A stretch of DNA of 64,000 bases from Nocardia aurantia. Its GTDB lineage: Bacteria > Actinomycetota > Actinomycetes > Mycobacteriales > Mycobacteriaceae. The position numbers and the translations under genes are program-made. The notes under the pieces are model-generated. The model was not told where the DNA came from. It worked only from the letters and a program-made list of their open reading frames with translations, and did not search any database. The stretch lies in the NCBI RefSeq assembly GCF_009604425.1, contig NZ_WEGI01000017.1, forward strand, positions 86,503 to 150,502. The letters are read 5' to 3'. This document shows positions 1 to 8,228 of this stretch, piece by piece; the stretch's first letter is position 1, and each line of letters begins with the position of its first letter.

Positions 1-308
1 TCCAGGAGTCGATCCTCGCGGGCCCCTTGCGCGCCTTCACCGAACGCACCCCCAGCGATCCGCGCACCCTGCGGGTGCTGCTCGGCGAGATCCGGCACAC
101 CGGCTACGCCTACTGCGACGGCTTCATCGACGACCTCTCCACGGCTGTCGCGGCCCCGCTCCGCGGCCGGGGTGACCATGTGGTCGCGGCGCTGTCGGTG
201 ATCGTCCCGCGCGACGGCTCCGCCCGCTCGACCCTGCCCGCCCTGCTCGCCGCCGCCCGCGGAATCTCCCGTACTCTGCAATCCCCGGGTTTCACCGCGA
301 CCGGCTGA
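1..308 (+). CDS. IclR-family transcriptional regulator, C-terminal part (cut by window edge)
   Basis: This is the end of a gene that begins outside the window; the frame is open from the first bases to a TGA at 306-308. The roughly 100 visible residues match the end of the IclR effector-binding domain: a stretch around TGYAYCDGFIDD, then AAPLRGRGDHVVAALSVIVP, then a closing helix. In IclR proteins this domain binds small aromatic or organic acids. An aldehyde dehydrogenase follows on the same strand after about 245 bp, a common regulator-target arrangement, so control of that gene is plausible. The N-terminal DNA-binding domain cannot be seen. Confidence 0.75.
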   Translation, partial: QESILAGPLRAFTERTPSDPRTLRVLLGEIRHTGYAYCDGFIDDLSTAVAAPLRGRGDHVVAALSVIVPRDGSARSTLPALLAAARGISRTLQSPGFTATG

Positions 309-553
309 GCCGACGACCCGGTGGCACGACGCCTCACGGCCGCAGTCGAATTCCGGGCGCTCGGTGGCACGGGGTCGCGCACCGGTCGTCGGCGACGCCG
401 GTGGCTACTTCCACCCCGCCGAGATTCCTCTTCCATTGAATGGAACGCAGGTAGTGCCCGGTGCCCCGAACCGGCCATGCTCCGCTGCGGAGCGCGATCG
501 GGCCCGGGTCCGCGGGTGATCGCGCCGTGGACGACGAGATTCGAGGAAGATTC

Positions 554-2014
554 ATGAGCGTCATCCGTGAGCTGCTGATCGGCGGCAAGGAAACTCCCGC
601 GCGATCCGGCCACACCGCCGACGTGGTGACCCCGCACACCGGAGAGGTGTTCGCGACGGTCGCCGCGGCCGCACCCGCCGACGTGACCGCCGCCGTCGAC
701 GCGGCGGCCCACGAGTTCGAATCCTGGTCGGCGCTGGGCCCGTTCGAACGGCGCGCGATCTTCCTCACGGCCGCGGATCTGCTGGAGCAGCGGATCGAGG
801 CGGCCGCCGACACGATGGCCGGCGAGGTCGCCGCCACCCGCGGCTGGGCGCACTTCAATGTCGGGCTGGCGGCCAACGTGTTTCGTGAGGTGGCGGCCGC
901 GATCACCGCGCCGCGCGGTGAGGTGCTGGCCGCACAGCAACCCGGTGTGCTGGGCATGGCCGTGCGCGAGCCGGTGGGCGTGGTCGCGGCGATCGCGCCG
1001 TGGAACGCCCCGCTGATCCTGTCGGCCCGGGCTGTCGCCGCGCCGCTGGCCGCCGGAAATACGGTGGTGCTCAAGCCCAGTGAGGCCGCGCCGCTGTCCA
1101 GCGGCCTGTTCATCGCCGACGTGCTGCGCGATGCCGGACTGCCCGCCGGGGTCCTGAACGTGGTCACGAACGCGCCCGCCGACGGTCCCGCGGTGGTGGC
1201 GGCGCTGATCGCCGACCAGCGGGTCCGGGCGGTGAACTTCACCGGTTCGACCGAGGTCGGCCGCATCGTGGGAACCCTTGCCGCGCAGCATCTCAAGCCG
1301 GCCGTGCTGGAACTCGGCGGCAAGAACTCGGTGCTGGTACTCGCCGACGCCGATGTCGACTATGCGGTCCGGGCAACGGTTTTCGCGACCTTCGCCAACT
1401 CCGGCCAGATCTGCATGTCCGCCGACCGCATCCTGGTGCACGAATCGCTGGCGGCGGAGTTCACCACGAAACTCGCCGAGGTGGTGGCGAATCTGCCCAC
1501 CGGTGGCCCCGAGGATCCGGCGACCGTAGTCGGGCCTCTCGTGAACACCGCTGCCGCCCAGCGTGTCTCGGCCCTGATCGCCGATGCCGTCGGCAAGGGC
1601 GCGACGGTGCTCGCCGGTGGTGGCGAGCCGAGCGGCGCCCTGCACCCCGCCACCGTCCTGGCGAACGTGCCCGCGGCCGCCGAGATCGCCCGGGCCGAGA
1701 TTTTCGGCCCGGTCTCGGTGGTCGAGACCTTCGCCACCGACGACGAGGCGATCGCGCTGGCCAACGACACCGCGAACGGCCTGTCCGCGGGCATCATCAC
1801 CGAGAACGGCACCCACGGCCTGAAGGTCGCGGCCCGGCTGCGCACCGGCATCGTGCACATCAACGACCAGTCCGTCGGCGACGAACCGCAGGCCCCCTTC
1901 GGCGGTTTCAAGGCCTCCGGCTACGGCCGCTTCGGCGGCCGCTGGGGCATCGAGGCGTTCTCGAACACCCGCTGGGTCACCCTCGCCACCGAACACGCGC
2001 GCTTCCCCGGCTGA
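554..2014 (+). CDS. NAD(P)-dependent aldehyde dehydrogenase (benzaldehyde/salicylaldehyde type)
   Basis: This 486-residue protein should oxidise an aldehyde to a carboxylic acid in the cytosol. The catalytic general base lies in LELGGKNS (Glu about 253) and the nucleophile in NSGQICMSADRI (Cys about 287). The cofactor fold segments IAPWNAPL and NFTGSTEVGRIVG are present, and the length is normal for the superfamily. The frame is open further upstream, but ATG 554 is preceded by GAGGAAG at good spacing and begins where homologues begin. The closest flavour is the aromatic aldehyde (vanillin, salicylaldehyde) group, which is a family-level inference. The partial IclR gene upstream may regulate it. 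Confidence 0.88.
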   Translation: MSVIRELLIGGKETPARSGHTADVVTPHTGEVFATVAAAAPADVTAAVDAAAHEFESWSALGPFERRAIFLTAADLLEQRIEAAADTMAGEVAATRGWAHFNVGLAANVFREVAAAITAPRGEVLAAQQPGVLGMAVREPVGVVAAIAPWNAPLILSARAVAAPLAAGNTVVLKPSEAAPLSSGLFIADVLRDAGLPAGVLNVVTNAPADGPAVVAALIADQRVRAVNFTGSTEVGRIVGTLAAQHLKPAVLELGGKNSVLVLADADVDYAVRATVFATFANSGQICMSADRILVHESLAAEFTTKLAEVVANLPTGGPEDPATVVGPLVNTAAAQRVSALIADAVGKGATVLAGGGEPSGALHPATVLANVPAAAEIARAEIFGPVSVVETFATDDEAIALANDTANGLSAGIITENGTHGLKVAARLRTGIVHINDQSVGDEPQAPFGGFKASGYGRFGGRWGIEAFSNTRWVTLATEHARFPG

Positions 2015-2068
2015 TCCGCCCTCCGGATCCCGCTGAGCGCAACCCTTCTCGGCCGGCGACCCCTGCGC

Positions 2069-2081
2069 TACCGTCGCGTTC
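2069..2081 (+). promoter_or_regulatory. Leaderless promoter -10 box for the GNAT gene
   Basis: TACCGT at 2069-2074 is followed by seven bases and then ATG 2082, with no Shine-Dalgarno sequence in between. This is the actinobacterial leaderless layout, in which transcription starts at the A of the start codon. Confidence 0.5.
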
Positions 2082-2555
2082 ATGACCAGTGTGCCCCTCG
2101 ACCTGACCGTGCTGGAAGTCGAGTGGGACCACCCGGACGCGGTGACACTGCGCGACGAGATGGCCGCCGAGGTGGGCCCGCGCTACGCCGGCCTGATGCG
2201 CGAATTCCCGGTGAACCCCAACCACGTGGACCCGGACACGGTCGTCCGCACCTACGTGGCGTACGCCGACGGTCCCGCCGGTCACGCGGCGGTCCGCTGG
2301 AACCGCGCCGACCTGGAACTGAAGCGCATGTTCGTCCGCCCCCGCCATCGCGGCTCGTACACCGCCACCGCCCTGCTCGAGGCCGCCGAGCGCACCGCCC
2401 GCACCCTCGCCCTGCCGCGCCTGATCCTGCAAACCGGCCACCTCCAACCGGAAGCGGTCCGCTTCTACGAGCGCAACGGTTACCAGCGCATCCCGCACTT
2501 CCCGCCCTACGAGGTCCTGCCCCTGTCCCACTGCTTCGAGAAGCGGTTCACCTGA
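2082..2555 (+). CDS. GNAT-family N-acetyltransferase
   Basis: This 157-residue single-domain protein has the GNAT pattern. A central strand with VRWNRADLELKRMFVRP leads into HRGSYTATALLEAAERTAR, the acetyl-CoA pyrophosphate-binding loop and helix. It is followed by LPRLILQTGHLQPEAVRFYERNGYQRIP, the usual strand-helix-strand ending with the conserved YERNGY. It should transfer an acetyl group from acetyl-CoA to an amine, but the substrate cannot be read from the sequence. The start is set by the leaderless promoter pattern. It appears to be a single-gene unit between the aldehyde dehydrogenase and the Fic gene. Confidence 0.85.
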   Translation: MTSVPLDLTVLEVEWDHPDAVTLRDEMAAEVGPRYAGLMREFPVNPNHVDPDTVVRTYVAYADGPAGHAAVRWNRADLELKRMFVRPRHRGSYTATALLEAAERTARTLALPRLILQTGHLQPEAVRFYERNGYQRIPHFPPYEVLPLSHCFEKRFT

Positions 2556-2593
2556 GCGCGACCCGCACCGTTCCACACCAACCGGTCGCGACG

Positions 2594-2622
2594 CTATGAT
2601 TGCGTCATAGTATTATGCCGAA
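2594..2622 (+). promoter_or_regulatory. Promoter with overlapping palindromic operator for the Fic gene
   Basis: A perfect inverted repeat CTATGA-TTGCG-TCATAG occupies 2594-2610. It overlaps a -10-like TATGAT at 2595-2600 and abuts TATTAT at 2611-2616, which lies six bases before ATG 2623 (leaderless arrangement). The stretch is conspicuously A+T-rich for this genome. The Fic protein seems to carry a winged-helix-like C terminus, so self-repression at this palindrome is a reasonable inference. Confidence 0.5.
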
Positions 2623-3759
2623 ATGCTCTTTCCGACACCTGCCCTGACGGCCGCCGACGAGCGTGTGTTGTCCGACGTGGACCGCATGCGGGACGACTTG
2701 CGACATCAACTACAGGGCAGGCCCGCGAAGTGGGCAGGCGGCCTGCGCAAGTTCCTGACCGCGGACGCGGTCGCGGCGTCCAACTCGATCGAAGGGTTCA
2801 AGGTCTCCACCGTCGATGTCGAGGACCTGATGGCGGGGGAGCGCGATGTCGACGTCTCCGATGAGAACCGGGCGGAGACCCTGGCCTATCAGCAGATGAT
2901 GACCTACATCCAGACTTTGCACTCCGTCCCGGATTTCGCCTACGGCAAGGGTCTGTTGAACGCCCTGCACTGGATGTTGCAGGGGCATCGGCACACCGAA
3001 CGCAGACCGGCCGGGCAATGGCGTCCGGGCCCGGTCTATGTCACCGACGCCCGCGATCCGAGTATCGCGGCCTACACCGCACCCGGCGTCGAACAGGTGC
3101 CGGCGTTGATGGCGGCGCTCATCGACTGGCTGAACGCCGACGATCGTTCGCATCCGCTGATCCGGGCTGCGATGGCCCACCTCCATCTGGTGTCGATTCA
3201 TCCCTGGTCCGACGGCAACGGCCGGATGTCCCGCTCGTTGCAGACTTTGATGATCGCGAGGGAAGGTGTTCTGGCGCCGGAATTCTCGTCCATCGAGGCG
3301 TGGCTCGGCCGTCCCGGCAACACCTGGGAGTACTACCAGGTGCTGGGGCGTCGTGGTCCGACTTATCGCCCGGATCAGGATGTCTCGGACTGGATTCGCT
3401 TCAACCTGATGGCGTATCACCAGCAGGCACAGACCGTGCACGCGCGGTTCGAGCGATCCGGCCGGGTGTGGAATGCGTTGACGGAGTTCGCTTCCGGCGC
3501 GGGGCTCGACGAGCGACCGGTCACCGCTCTCCATGATGTCGCGATGGCCGGGCGGGTGCGCCGCACCCGCTACGAACGCAGTGAGGCGCTGAGTGTGCAA
3601 CAGGCGCAACGGGATCTACGCGAGCTGGTGTCGCGCGGCATCCTGGAACCGGTCGGCCGGACCCGGGCCCGGTTCTATGTGGCCGGTCGGTCGTTTCCCG
3701 AGCACGTCCTGGACCTTGCGCGCACCCCGGTCGTGCTGGACGATCCGTACCGCGACTGA
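2623..3759 (+). CDS. Fic-domain protein with N-terminal inhibitory helix
   Basis: This 378-residue protein has the Fic core signature HPWSDGNGRMSR starting near residue 193. Fic enzymes typically attach AMP from ATP to hydroxyl side chains of target proteins. Residues 53-58 (SNSIEG) match the [S/T]xxxE[G/N] inhibitory motif. Placed before the Fic domain it defines a class II protein that is self-inhibited and needs no separate antitoxin. The last roughly 90 residues, including LSVQQAQRDLRELVSRGILEPVG, look like a winged helix and could bind DNA. No antitoxin gene flanks it. A palindrome overlaps its promoter. Confidence 0.87.
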   Translation: MLFPTPALTAADERVLSDVDRMRDDLRHQLQGRPAKWAGGLRKFLTADAVAASNSIEGFKVSTVDVEDLMAGERDVDVSDENRAETLAYQQMMTYIQTLHSVPDFAYGKGLLNALHWMLQGHRHTERRPAGQWRPGPVYVTDARDPSIAAYTAPGVEQVPALMAALIDWLNADDRSHPLIRAAMAHLHLVSIHPWSDGNGRMSRSLQTLMIAREGVLAPEFSSIEAWLGRPGNTWEYYQVLGRRGPTYRPDQDVSDWIRFNLMAYHQQAQTVHARFERSGRVWNALTEFASGAGLDERPVTALHDVAMAGRVRRTRYERSEALSVQQAQRDLRELVSRGILEPVGRTRARFYVAGRSFPEHVLDLARTPVVLDDPYRD

Positions 3760-3819
3760 TTCGTTCGCCCGGCGCCAGTGCGCGACCGCCACCGGGGATT
3801 TCGCGGCGGGTGCGCCGGA

Positions 3820-4872
3820 TCAAGCCCCGCCGAGGATCTTCAGGGTGTGGTCGACGTCGGCGTTGGTGTTGTGGACGTGGAAGGCGAAGCGCAGGGTGTT
3901 GTTCCGGGCGGTGGCGACGATGCCCGCGGGCGGCAGCAGCGGGGCCAGGCCGGTGGCGTCGGGGATGGTGACGATGGGGGAGCCGGGGGCGGGGAGGGCG
4001 GGGATCGACAGGGCGGACAGGCCGGTGCGGAAGCGGTCGGCGAGGGTCAGGTCGTGGGCGCGGATGGTGTCGACCGTCAGGTGTTCCACCAGTTCCAGGC
4101 CCGACAGCGTGGCGGTGATGCCGAGCCAGTCGGGGGTGTCGTCGAGGCGGCGGATCGTGGACGCGAGGCGTTGCGGGGCATACATTTCCGACCATCTGTC
4201 GGCGGCGGCGTACCAGCCGGGGGCCAGGGGGCGCAGGGTTTCGGCGGCCTCGGGGCCGGCCGCGAGGAAGGTCACGCTGCGGGCGCCGAGCAGCCATTTG
4301 AAGGTGGCGCAGACCCAGTAGTCGGCGTCGTCGAAACGCAGGGGCAGCCAGCCGGCGGCCTGGCTGGCGTCGAGGAGCAGGCGGGCACCGTGCGCCCTTG
4401 TCGCCGTGCGCAATTCGGGTGCGTCGAGGATTCGGCCGTCGGCGGACTGGACCAGGCTCGCGGCCACCAGGGCGGTACGCGGGCGCACCTCGGCGGCGAG
4501 ATCCTCGAGCGGTACGGTGCGCACCGACAGGTCGCCGCGGTACCGGAAGGGGTTCGACACCGACGCGAAATCGCCTGCGGCGACGAGCACTTCCGCGCCG
4601 GCGGGCAGGGCCGCGGCGATCGGGCCGATCAGGGCGGCCACCGTGCTGCCGACGGCCACGTCGTCGGCGGTCGCGCCGGTCAGCAGCCGCGCGAAGGCCG
4701 CGCGCGCCGGATCCACCCGGTCGTCGTGCTTGTTGGGCGCCGCCCGCCCGGCCACCCAGTCGTCGGTGACCGCACGCACGGCGGCGAGCGCCCGCGCGGG
4801 CGGCAGGCCGTAGCTCGCGGTGTTGAGGTAGATGGCGTCGGTGGCGAATTCGCCGGGTGCGAGGGGCTGCAT
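3820..4872 (-). CDS. Class V aminotransferase-like PLP enzyme
   Basis: The 350-residue protein has the aminotransferase class V fold, as in isopenicillin-N epimerase and cysteine desulfurase relatives. YLNTASYGLPP occurs near the N terminus, LLLDASQAAGW carries the cofactor-binding Asp about 168, and CATFKWLLGARSV carries the Schiff-base Lys about 192. No desulfurase-type catalytic cysteine loop is evident, so epimerase-like or kynureninase-like chemistry is as likely as desulfuration. ATG 4872 is chosen because the reading frame upstream only mirrors tetR. It lies 65 bp behind the tetR gene on the same strand and may share its transcript. Confidence 0.8.
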   Translation of the reverse strand: MQPLAPGEFATDAIYLNTASYGLPPARALAAVRAVTDDWVAGRAAPNKHDDRVDPARAAFARLLTGATADDVAVGSTVAALIGPIAAALPAGAEVLVAAGDFASVSNPFRYRGDLSVRTVPLEDLAAEVRPRTALVAASLVQSADGRILDAPELRTATRAHGARLLLDASQAAGWLPLRFDDADYWVCATFKWLLGARSVTFLAAGPEAAETLRPLAPGWYAAADRWSEMYAPQRLASTIRRLDDTPDWLGITATLSGLELVEHLTVDTIRAHDLTLADRFRTGLSALSIPALPAPGSPIVTIPDATGLAPLLPPAGIVATARNNTLRFAFHVHNTNADVDHTLKILGGA

Positions 4873-4937
4873 GGTTTCAGTGTCGAACCGGCGCCACCAC
4901 CCGCGCCAGAGCCACCGGTGATCCGCTGGACCGCGAC

Positions 4938-5504
4938 TCAGATCGGGTGCAGGCCGTTGACCGCGACCGAGAGCAGGCGGGGAGCGGCCTCGGGGGAGTG
5001 TTCGCAGGCGGTCGCGATGCCGTGGCCCAGCCGGATCAGGTCGCGCGGTTCGATGTCGGTGCGGACCAGGCCGGCCCGCTGGGCCGGGATCAGCACGGCC
5101 GCGGCCGCGTCGGTCATCATGGTGCGGCACAGGGTGAAGGTTTCGGAGGTCTGATCCATCGAGGCCTTCAGGGTGAGCGCCAGGCTGTGCTCGCTCAGCA
5201 CGTAGGTGACCTGGTCGTACAGCCACTGCTCCAGGGCCTTCATCGGCTCCAGGGTCTCGACCAGTTCGTAGGCGCGGGCGGCCAGGTGCTCGATGCGGGC
5301 GCGATAGACGGCCTCGATCAGCGCCTCCCGGTTGGGGAAGTGGCGGTAGAGCGTGCCCGCGCCGACGCAGGCGCGCCGCGCGATGTCGTCCAGGGGCGCC
5401 TCGGGGCCGTGCTCGGTGAATGCCTGCCGGGCGCACTCGATGATGCGCTCGTAGTTGCGCCGCGCGTCGGCGCGCATCGGCCGCCCTGGAGACGGTGCGT
5501 CCAC
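4938..5504 (-). CDS. TetR-family repressor of the adjacent efflux gene
   Basis: The 188-residue protein opens with a typical TetR helix-turn-helix: RIIECARQAFTEHGPEAPLDDIARRACVGAGTLYRHF, about residues 20-56. A helical ligand-binding domain follows. GTG 5504 is preferred because GGAGGG stands just before it; ATG 5477 is an alternative. The gene diverges from an MFS exporter, and the space between them holds four copies of a CTCCGCTTA half-site. It therefore most likely represses both itself and the exporter and is released by an exported drug or metabolite. Confidence 0.88.
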   Translation of the reverse strand: MDAPSPGRPMRADARRNYERIIECARQAFTEHGPEAPLDDIARRACVGAGTLYRHFPNREALIEAVYRARIEHLAARAYELVETLEPMKALEQWLYDQVTYVLSEHSLALTLKASMDQTSETFTLCRTMMTDAAAAVLIPAQRAGLVRTDIEPRDLIRLGHGIATACEHSPEAAPRLLSVAVNGLHPI

Positions 5505-5531
5505 GAACCCTCCACTGGAAACGGACAGACT

Positions 5532-5607
5532 CTCCGCTTACTCTTGCGTAAACGGAGACTATCTCCCTATGCTATCCCCATCGGAAACGGAGAGTCTCTC
5601 CGCTTAG
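5532..5607. promoter_or_regulatory. Four half-site TetR operator between tetR and the MFS gene
   Basis: Four copies of one 10-bp half-site are visible: CTCCGCTTAC at 5532-5541, GTAAACGGAG at 5548-5557, GGAAACGGAG at 5583-5592 and CTCCGCTTAG at 5598-5607. The first pair faces inward with a 6-bp spacer. The second pair is oriented outward, with the perfect palindrome CGGAGAGTCTCTCCG at 5588-5602. The array covers the whole divergent promoter region. Confidence 0.75.
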
Positions 5608-5629
5608 TTCCCTCACCGATGGAGCGTCC

Positions 5630-7054
5630 TTGTCTACTACCACTACTGTGTCTTCCGGCGCGCCGGTTCGGGCCCGATTCGGGCAAACGCGGCCGGGTGT
5701 CGTGCTGACCACCCTGCTCAGCGGTCAGCTGATGATCATGCTCGACATCACCGTCATGAACGTGGCCCTGCCGCGCATCCGGTCGGATCTGGACTTCAGT
5801 CCGACCGGCCTGTCCTGGGTGATGAACGCCTACACGCTGGTTTTCGGCGGGTTGCTGCTGCTCGGCGGCCGTGCCGGTGACCTGTTCGGGCGACGGCGGT
5901 TGTTCCTGATCGGCGTCGCCCTGTTCACGCTGGCCTCGCTCGGCGGCGGGCTGGCGCCGTCGGCGGCGTGGCTGCTGGTCGCGCGGGTGGTGCAGGGCAT
6001 CGGCGGCGCGCTCGCCGGACCCAACACGCTGGCGATCCTGACCACCACATTCAGCGAGCCGAAGGCCCGAATCCGGGCGCTGGCATGGTTTTCCACGATC
6101 GGCAGTGCCGGGTTCGCGATCGGGCTGATCGTGGGCGGCCTGCTCACGCAATGGTTCGGCTGGCGGTCCGTGCTGTTCATCAATGTGCCGATCGGCGCGG
6201 CGGTGGTGGCGGCCGGCCTGCGTTATCTGCCGGACACGCCCCGGCAGCCGGCCCGGCTGGACCTGCCCGGCGCGGTCACCGCGACCGGCGGTGTCGCCGC
6301 GCTGGTGTACGGATTCATCGAGGCAGCCGCGCACGGCTGGTCGGCTGCGGCCACCGATATCTCGCTGGGCGCGGGCGTTCTGCTGATCCTCGCGTTCGTG
6401 GCGATCGAATTCCGCACGGCGCAACCGCTGCTGCCGTTGTACCTGTTCGCCGACCGCAATCGCGCGGCCGCCTACGCCAATTTCTTCCTCGGGCCGATGG
6501 CGGGCATGTCGATGTTCTTCTTCCTCACCCAGTATTTGCAGGAGGTGCGTGGAATGAGCTCGCTGACAACGGGTTTCGCTTTCCTGCCGACGGCGGTCAC
6601 GATGTTCACCCTGGTGCGCCTGATCCCGCGGCTGCTGCCCCGGCTCGGTCCCAAGGTGATGACCATGACCGGCACGACACTGATGATCGGCGGCCTGGTG
6701 CTGCTGGTCTTTCTCACCACCGACACCGCGTATTTCCCGGTGATCTTCGTGGCGACGGCACTGATCGGCACCGGGATCGGCCTGGCCTTCGCGCCGTTGA
6801 ACGTGCTGATCATGGCGAATGTGCCGCCCGCCGAGGCGGGGGCGGCCGGTGGCGCGCTACAGACGTTGCAGCAGACCGGATCCGCGCTCGGGCTGGCCAT
6901 CCTGGTCACCGTATTCGGCACCGTGAGTCGGCACGCCACCGGCTCGGCCCATCATGTGCTGACCGAGGGAGTCACCGCCGCGTTCGCGGGTTCGGCGGCG
7001 ATCGCGGTGCTCACGCTGGTGATCGCCACCACCTTCCGGCGGCCGGCGAACTGA
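5630..7054 (+). CDS. MFS drug exporter, DHA2 (EmrB/QacA) family
   Basis: This is a 474-residue polytopic inner-membrane antiporter. LDITVMNVALPRI is the DHA motif at the first membrane segment, GGRAGDLFGRRRLF is the loop 2-3 signature, and ARVVQGIGGALAGPNTLAI is the segment-4 motif. The pattern of hydrophobic segments fits the 14-helix DHA2 group, which exports cationic or amphipathic drugs against protons. It starts at TTG 5630, with GGAG five bases upstream. Control by the divergent TetR through the shared operator is strongly suggested by the layout. The natural substrate is not known. Confidence 0.88.
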   Translation: MSTTTTVSSGAPVRARFGQTRPGVVLTTLLSGQLMIMLDITVMNVALPRIRSDLDFSPTGLSWVMNAYTLVFGGLLLLGGRAGDLFGRRRLFLIGVALFTLASLGGGLAPSAAWLLVARVVQGIGGALAGPNTLAILTTTFSEPKARIRALAWFSTIGSAGFAIGLIVGGLLTQWFGWRSVLFINVPIGAAVVAAGLRYLPDTPRQPARLDLPGAVTATGGVAALVYGFIEAAAHGWSAAATDISLGAGVLLILAFVAIEFRTAQPLLPLYLFADRNRAAAYANFFLGPMAGMSMFFFLTQYLQEVRGMSSLTTGFAFLPTAVTMFTLVRLIPRLLPRLGPKVMTMTGTTLMIGGLVLLVFLTTDTAYFPVIFVATALIGTGIGLAFAPLNVLIMANVPPAEAGAAGGALQTLQQTGSALGLAILVTVFGTVSRHATGSAHHVLTEGVTAAFAGSAAIAVLTLVIATTFRRPAN

Positions 7055-7206
7055 GCGCCGCCGGACTCGGACCCGCCGTGCCCTTCGGCCCGGCGGGTCC
7101 GGCCGCTCGCGAATCGGGCCGTCGTGAATCCGGCCACAGCGAATCCGGTCCCAGCGAATCAAAACTCACAATGAATCAAAGGGGGCTACCGGCGGCCCCG
7201 TGCGCC

Positions 7207-7220
7207 TACCATCCGGAAGG
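7207..7220 (+). promoter_or_regulatory. Leaderless -10 box for the oxygenase-metY-ABC operon
   Basis: TACCAT at 7207-7212 stands eight bases before GTG 7221. A purine-rich GGAAGG directly abuts the start codon, too close to act as a normal ribosome-binding site. A GTG at 7200 in the same frame, with GGGGG 14 bases upstream, is the alternative start. Confidence 0.4.
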
Positions 7221-8228
7221 GTGACTGCCCGTCTGCCGTTGATCGACATCTCCAGGTTCCGGGGGCCCGCCGCCGAGCGGGCGGCGTTCCTCGACGACCT
7301 GCGGCACGCCGCCCACGAGGTCGGCTTCTTCTACGTCGTCGGCCACGGCGTGCCGGACGAGCTGACCACCGGAATCTTTGATGTGGCACGGCAATTCTTC
7401 GCGTTGCCGGTCGAACAGCGCCGCGAGATCGAGAACATCCACTCACCCCAGTTCCGCGGATACACCAGCACCGGACACGAATACACCGCCGGCGCACCGG
7501 ATCGCCGCGAGCAGATCGATATCGGCCCGGAGCGCGAGGCGCCGGCCCCGGTGCCGGGCGCCCCGGCCTGGACCCGGCTGATCGGCCCCAACCAGTGGCC
7601 GGCGCGACTGCCGCGGTTGCGCGAGATCACCCTCGCCTGGCAGGCGGAGGCGCTGCGGGTGAGCCGGGAGGTGTTGCGCGCCTTGTCCGTCGCGCTCGGC
7701 CAGGACGAGAGCTACTTCGACGCCTGGTTCGACGAGCAGGCGTCGACACACGTGAAGATCATCCACTATCCGGGCCGCGAGACCGCTGATTCGGATCAGG
7801 GGGTCGGTGCGCACAAGGACTACGGTTATCTCGCGCTGCTGCAACAGGACGAGATCGGCGGGCTGCAGGTGCAGGGCCCGGACGGCTGGTTCGACGCGAC
7901 GCCGGTACCCGGCAGTTTCGTGTTCAACATCGGCGAGATGCTCGAGATCGCCACGCGCGGTTACCTGATCGCGACCCGGCACCGGGTGGTCAGCCCGGCG
8001 CCGGGCGTGGACCGTTATTCGGTGCCGTTCTTCCTCGGGCCCCGTCTGGACGCCGTGGTCGAACCACTCACGCTCCCAGCGGATCTGGCGGCCCGGGCGC
8101 GCGGCGTCAGCGCCGAGGCGGACAACCCGCTGCTGGCCGCGTACGGGGAGAACGCGCTGATCGGCTGGCTGCGTTCGCATCCGCGGGTGGCGCGGCGCTG
8201 GTGGTCCGACGTGCTGGAGCAGTCTTGA
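7221..8228 (+). CDS. 2-oxoglutarate/Fe(II)-dependent oxygenase, isopenicillin-N-synthase superfamily
   Basis: This 335-residue cytosolic enzyme opens with LPLIDISRF, as family members do. The iron ligands are visible: VGAHKDYG supplies His about 198 and Asp about 200, ATRHRV supplies the distal His about 254, and a downstream RYSVPFF supplies the Arg that binds 2-oxoglutarate. It should hydroxylate or oxidatively cleave a small molecule with O2 and 2-oxoglutarate. It is the first gene of an operon whose next gene (overlapping by 4 nt) makes homocysteine or methionine from sulfide or thiols. Release of a sulfur group from an imported compound is therefore an attractive but unproven role. Confidence 0.85.
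   Translation: MTARLPLIDISRFRGPAAERAAFLDDLRHAAHEVGFFYVVGHGVPDELTTGIFDVARQFFALPVEQRREIENIHSPQFRGYTSTGHEYTAGAPDRREQIDIGPEREAPAPVPGAPAWTRLIGPNQWPARLPRLREITLAWQAEALRVSREVLRALSVALGQDESYFDAWFDEQASTHVKIIHYPGRETADSDQGVGAHKDYGYLALLQQDEIGGLQVQGPDGWFDATPVPGSFVFNIGEMLEIATRGYLIATRHRVVSPAPGVDRYSVPFFLGPRLDAVVEPLTLPADLAARARGVSAEADNPLLAAYGENALIGWLRSHPRVARRWWSDVLEQS

Noticed and set aside
110..2083. Long open frame on the minus strand opposite the aldehyde dehydrogenase
   Set aside because: Its protein is Gly/Arg/Asp-rich without motifs and only reflects third-position GC bias of the real plus-strand gene. The same applies to the long opposite-strand frames at about 22545-23666, 25822-27354, 38036-40471 and 44170-46425.
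3820..5436. Extended start of the class V aminotransferase running back through the tetR gene
   Set aside because: Upstream of ATG 4872 the frame lies over the coding strand of tetR in another phase and shows no homology; the PLP-enzyme fold begins at residue 1 of the shorter form.
7171..7224. 17-residue upstream ORF before the 2OG oxygenase as another leader peptide
   Set aside because: It contains a single Cys, lacks the RRHxD core, and the likely -10 box (7207) lies inside it, so it would not be on the transcript.
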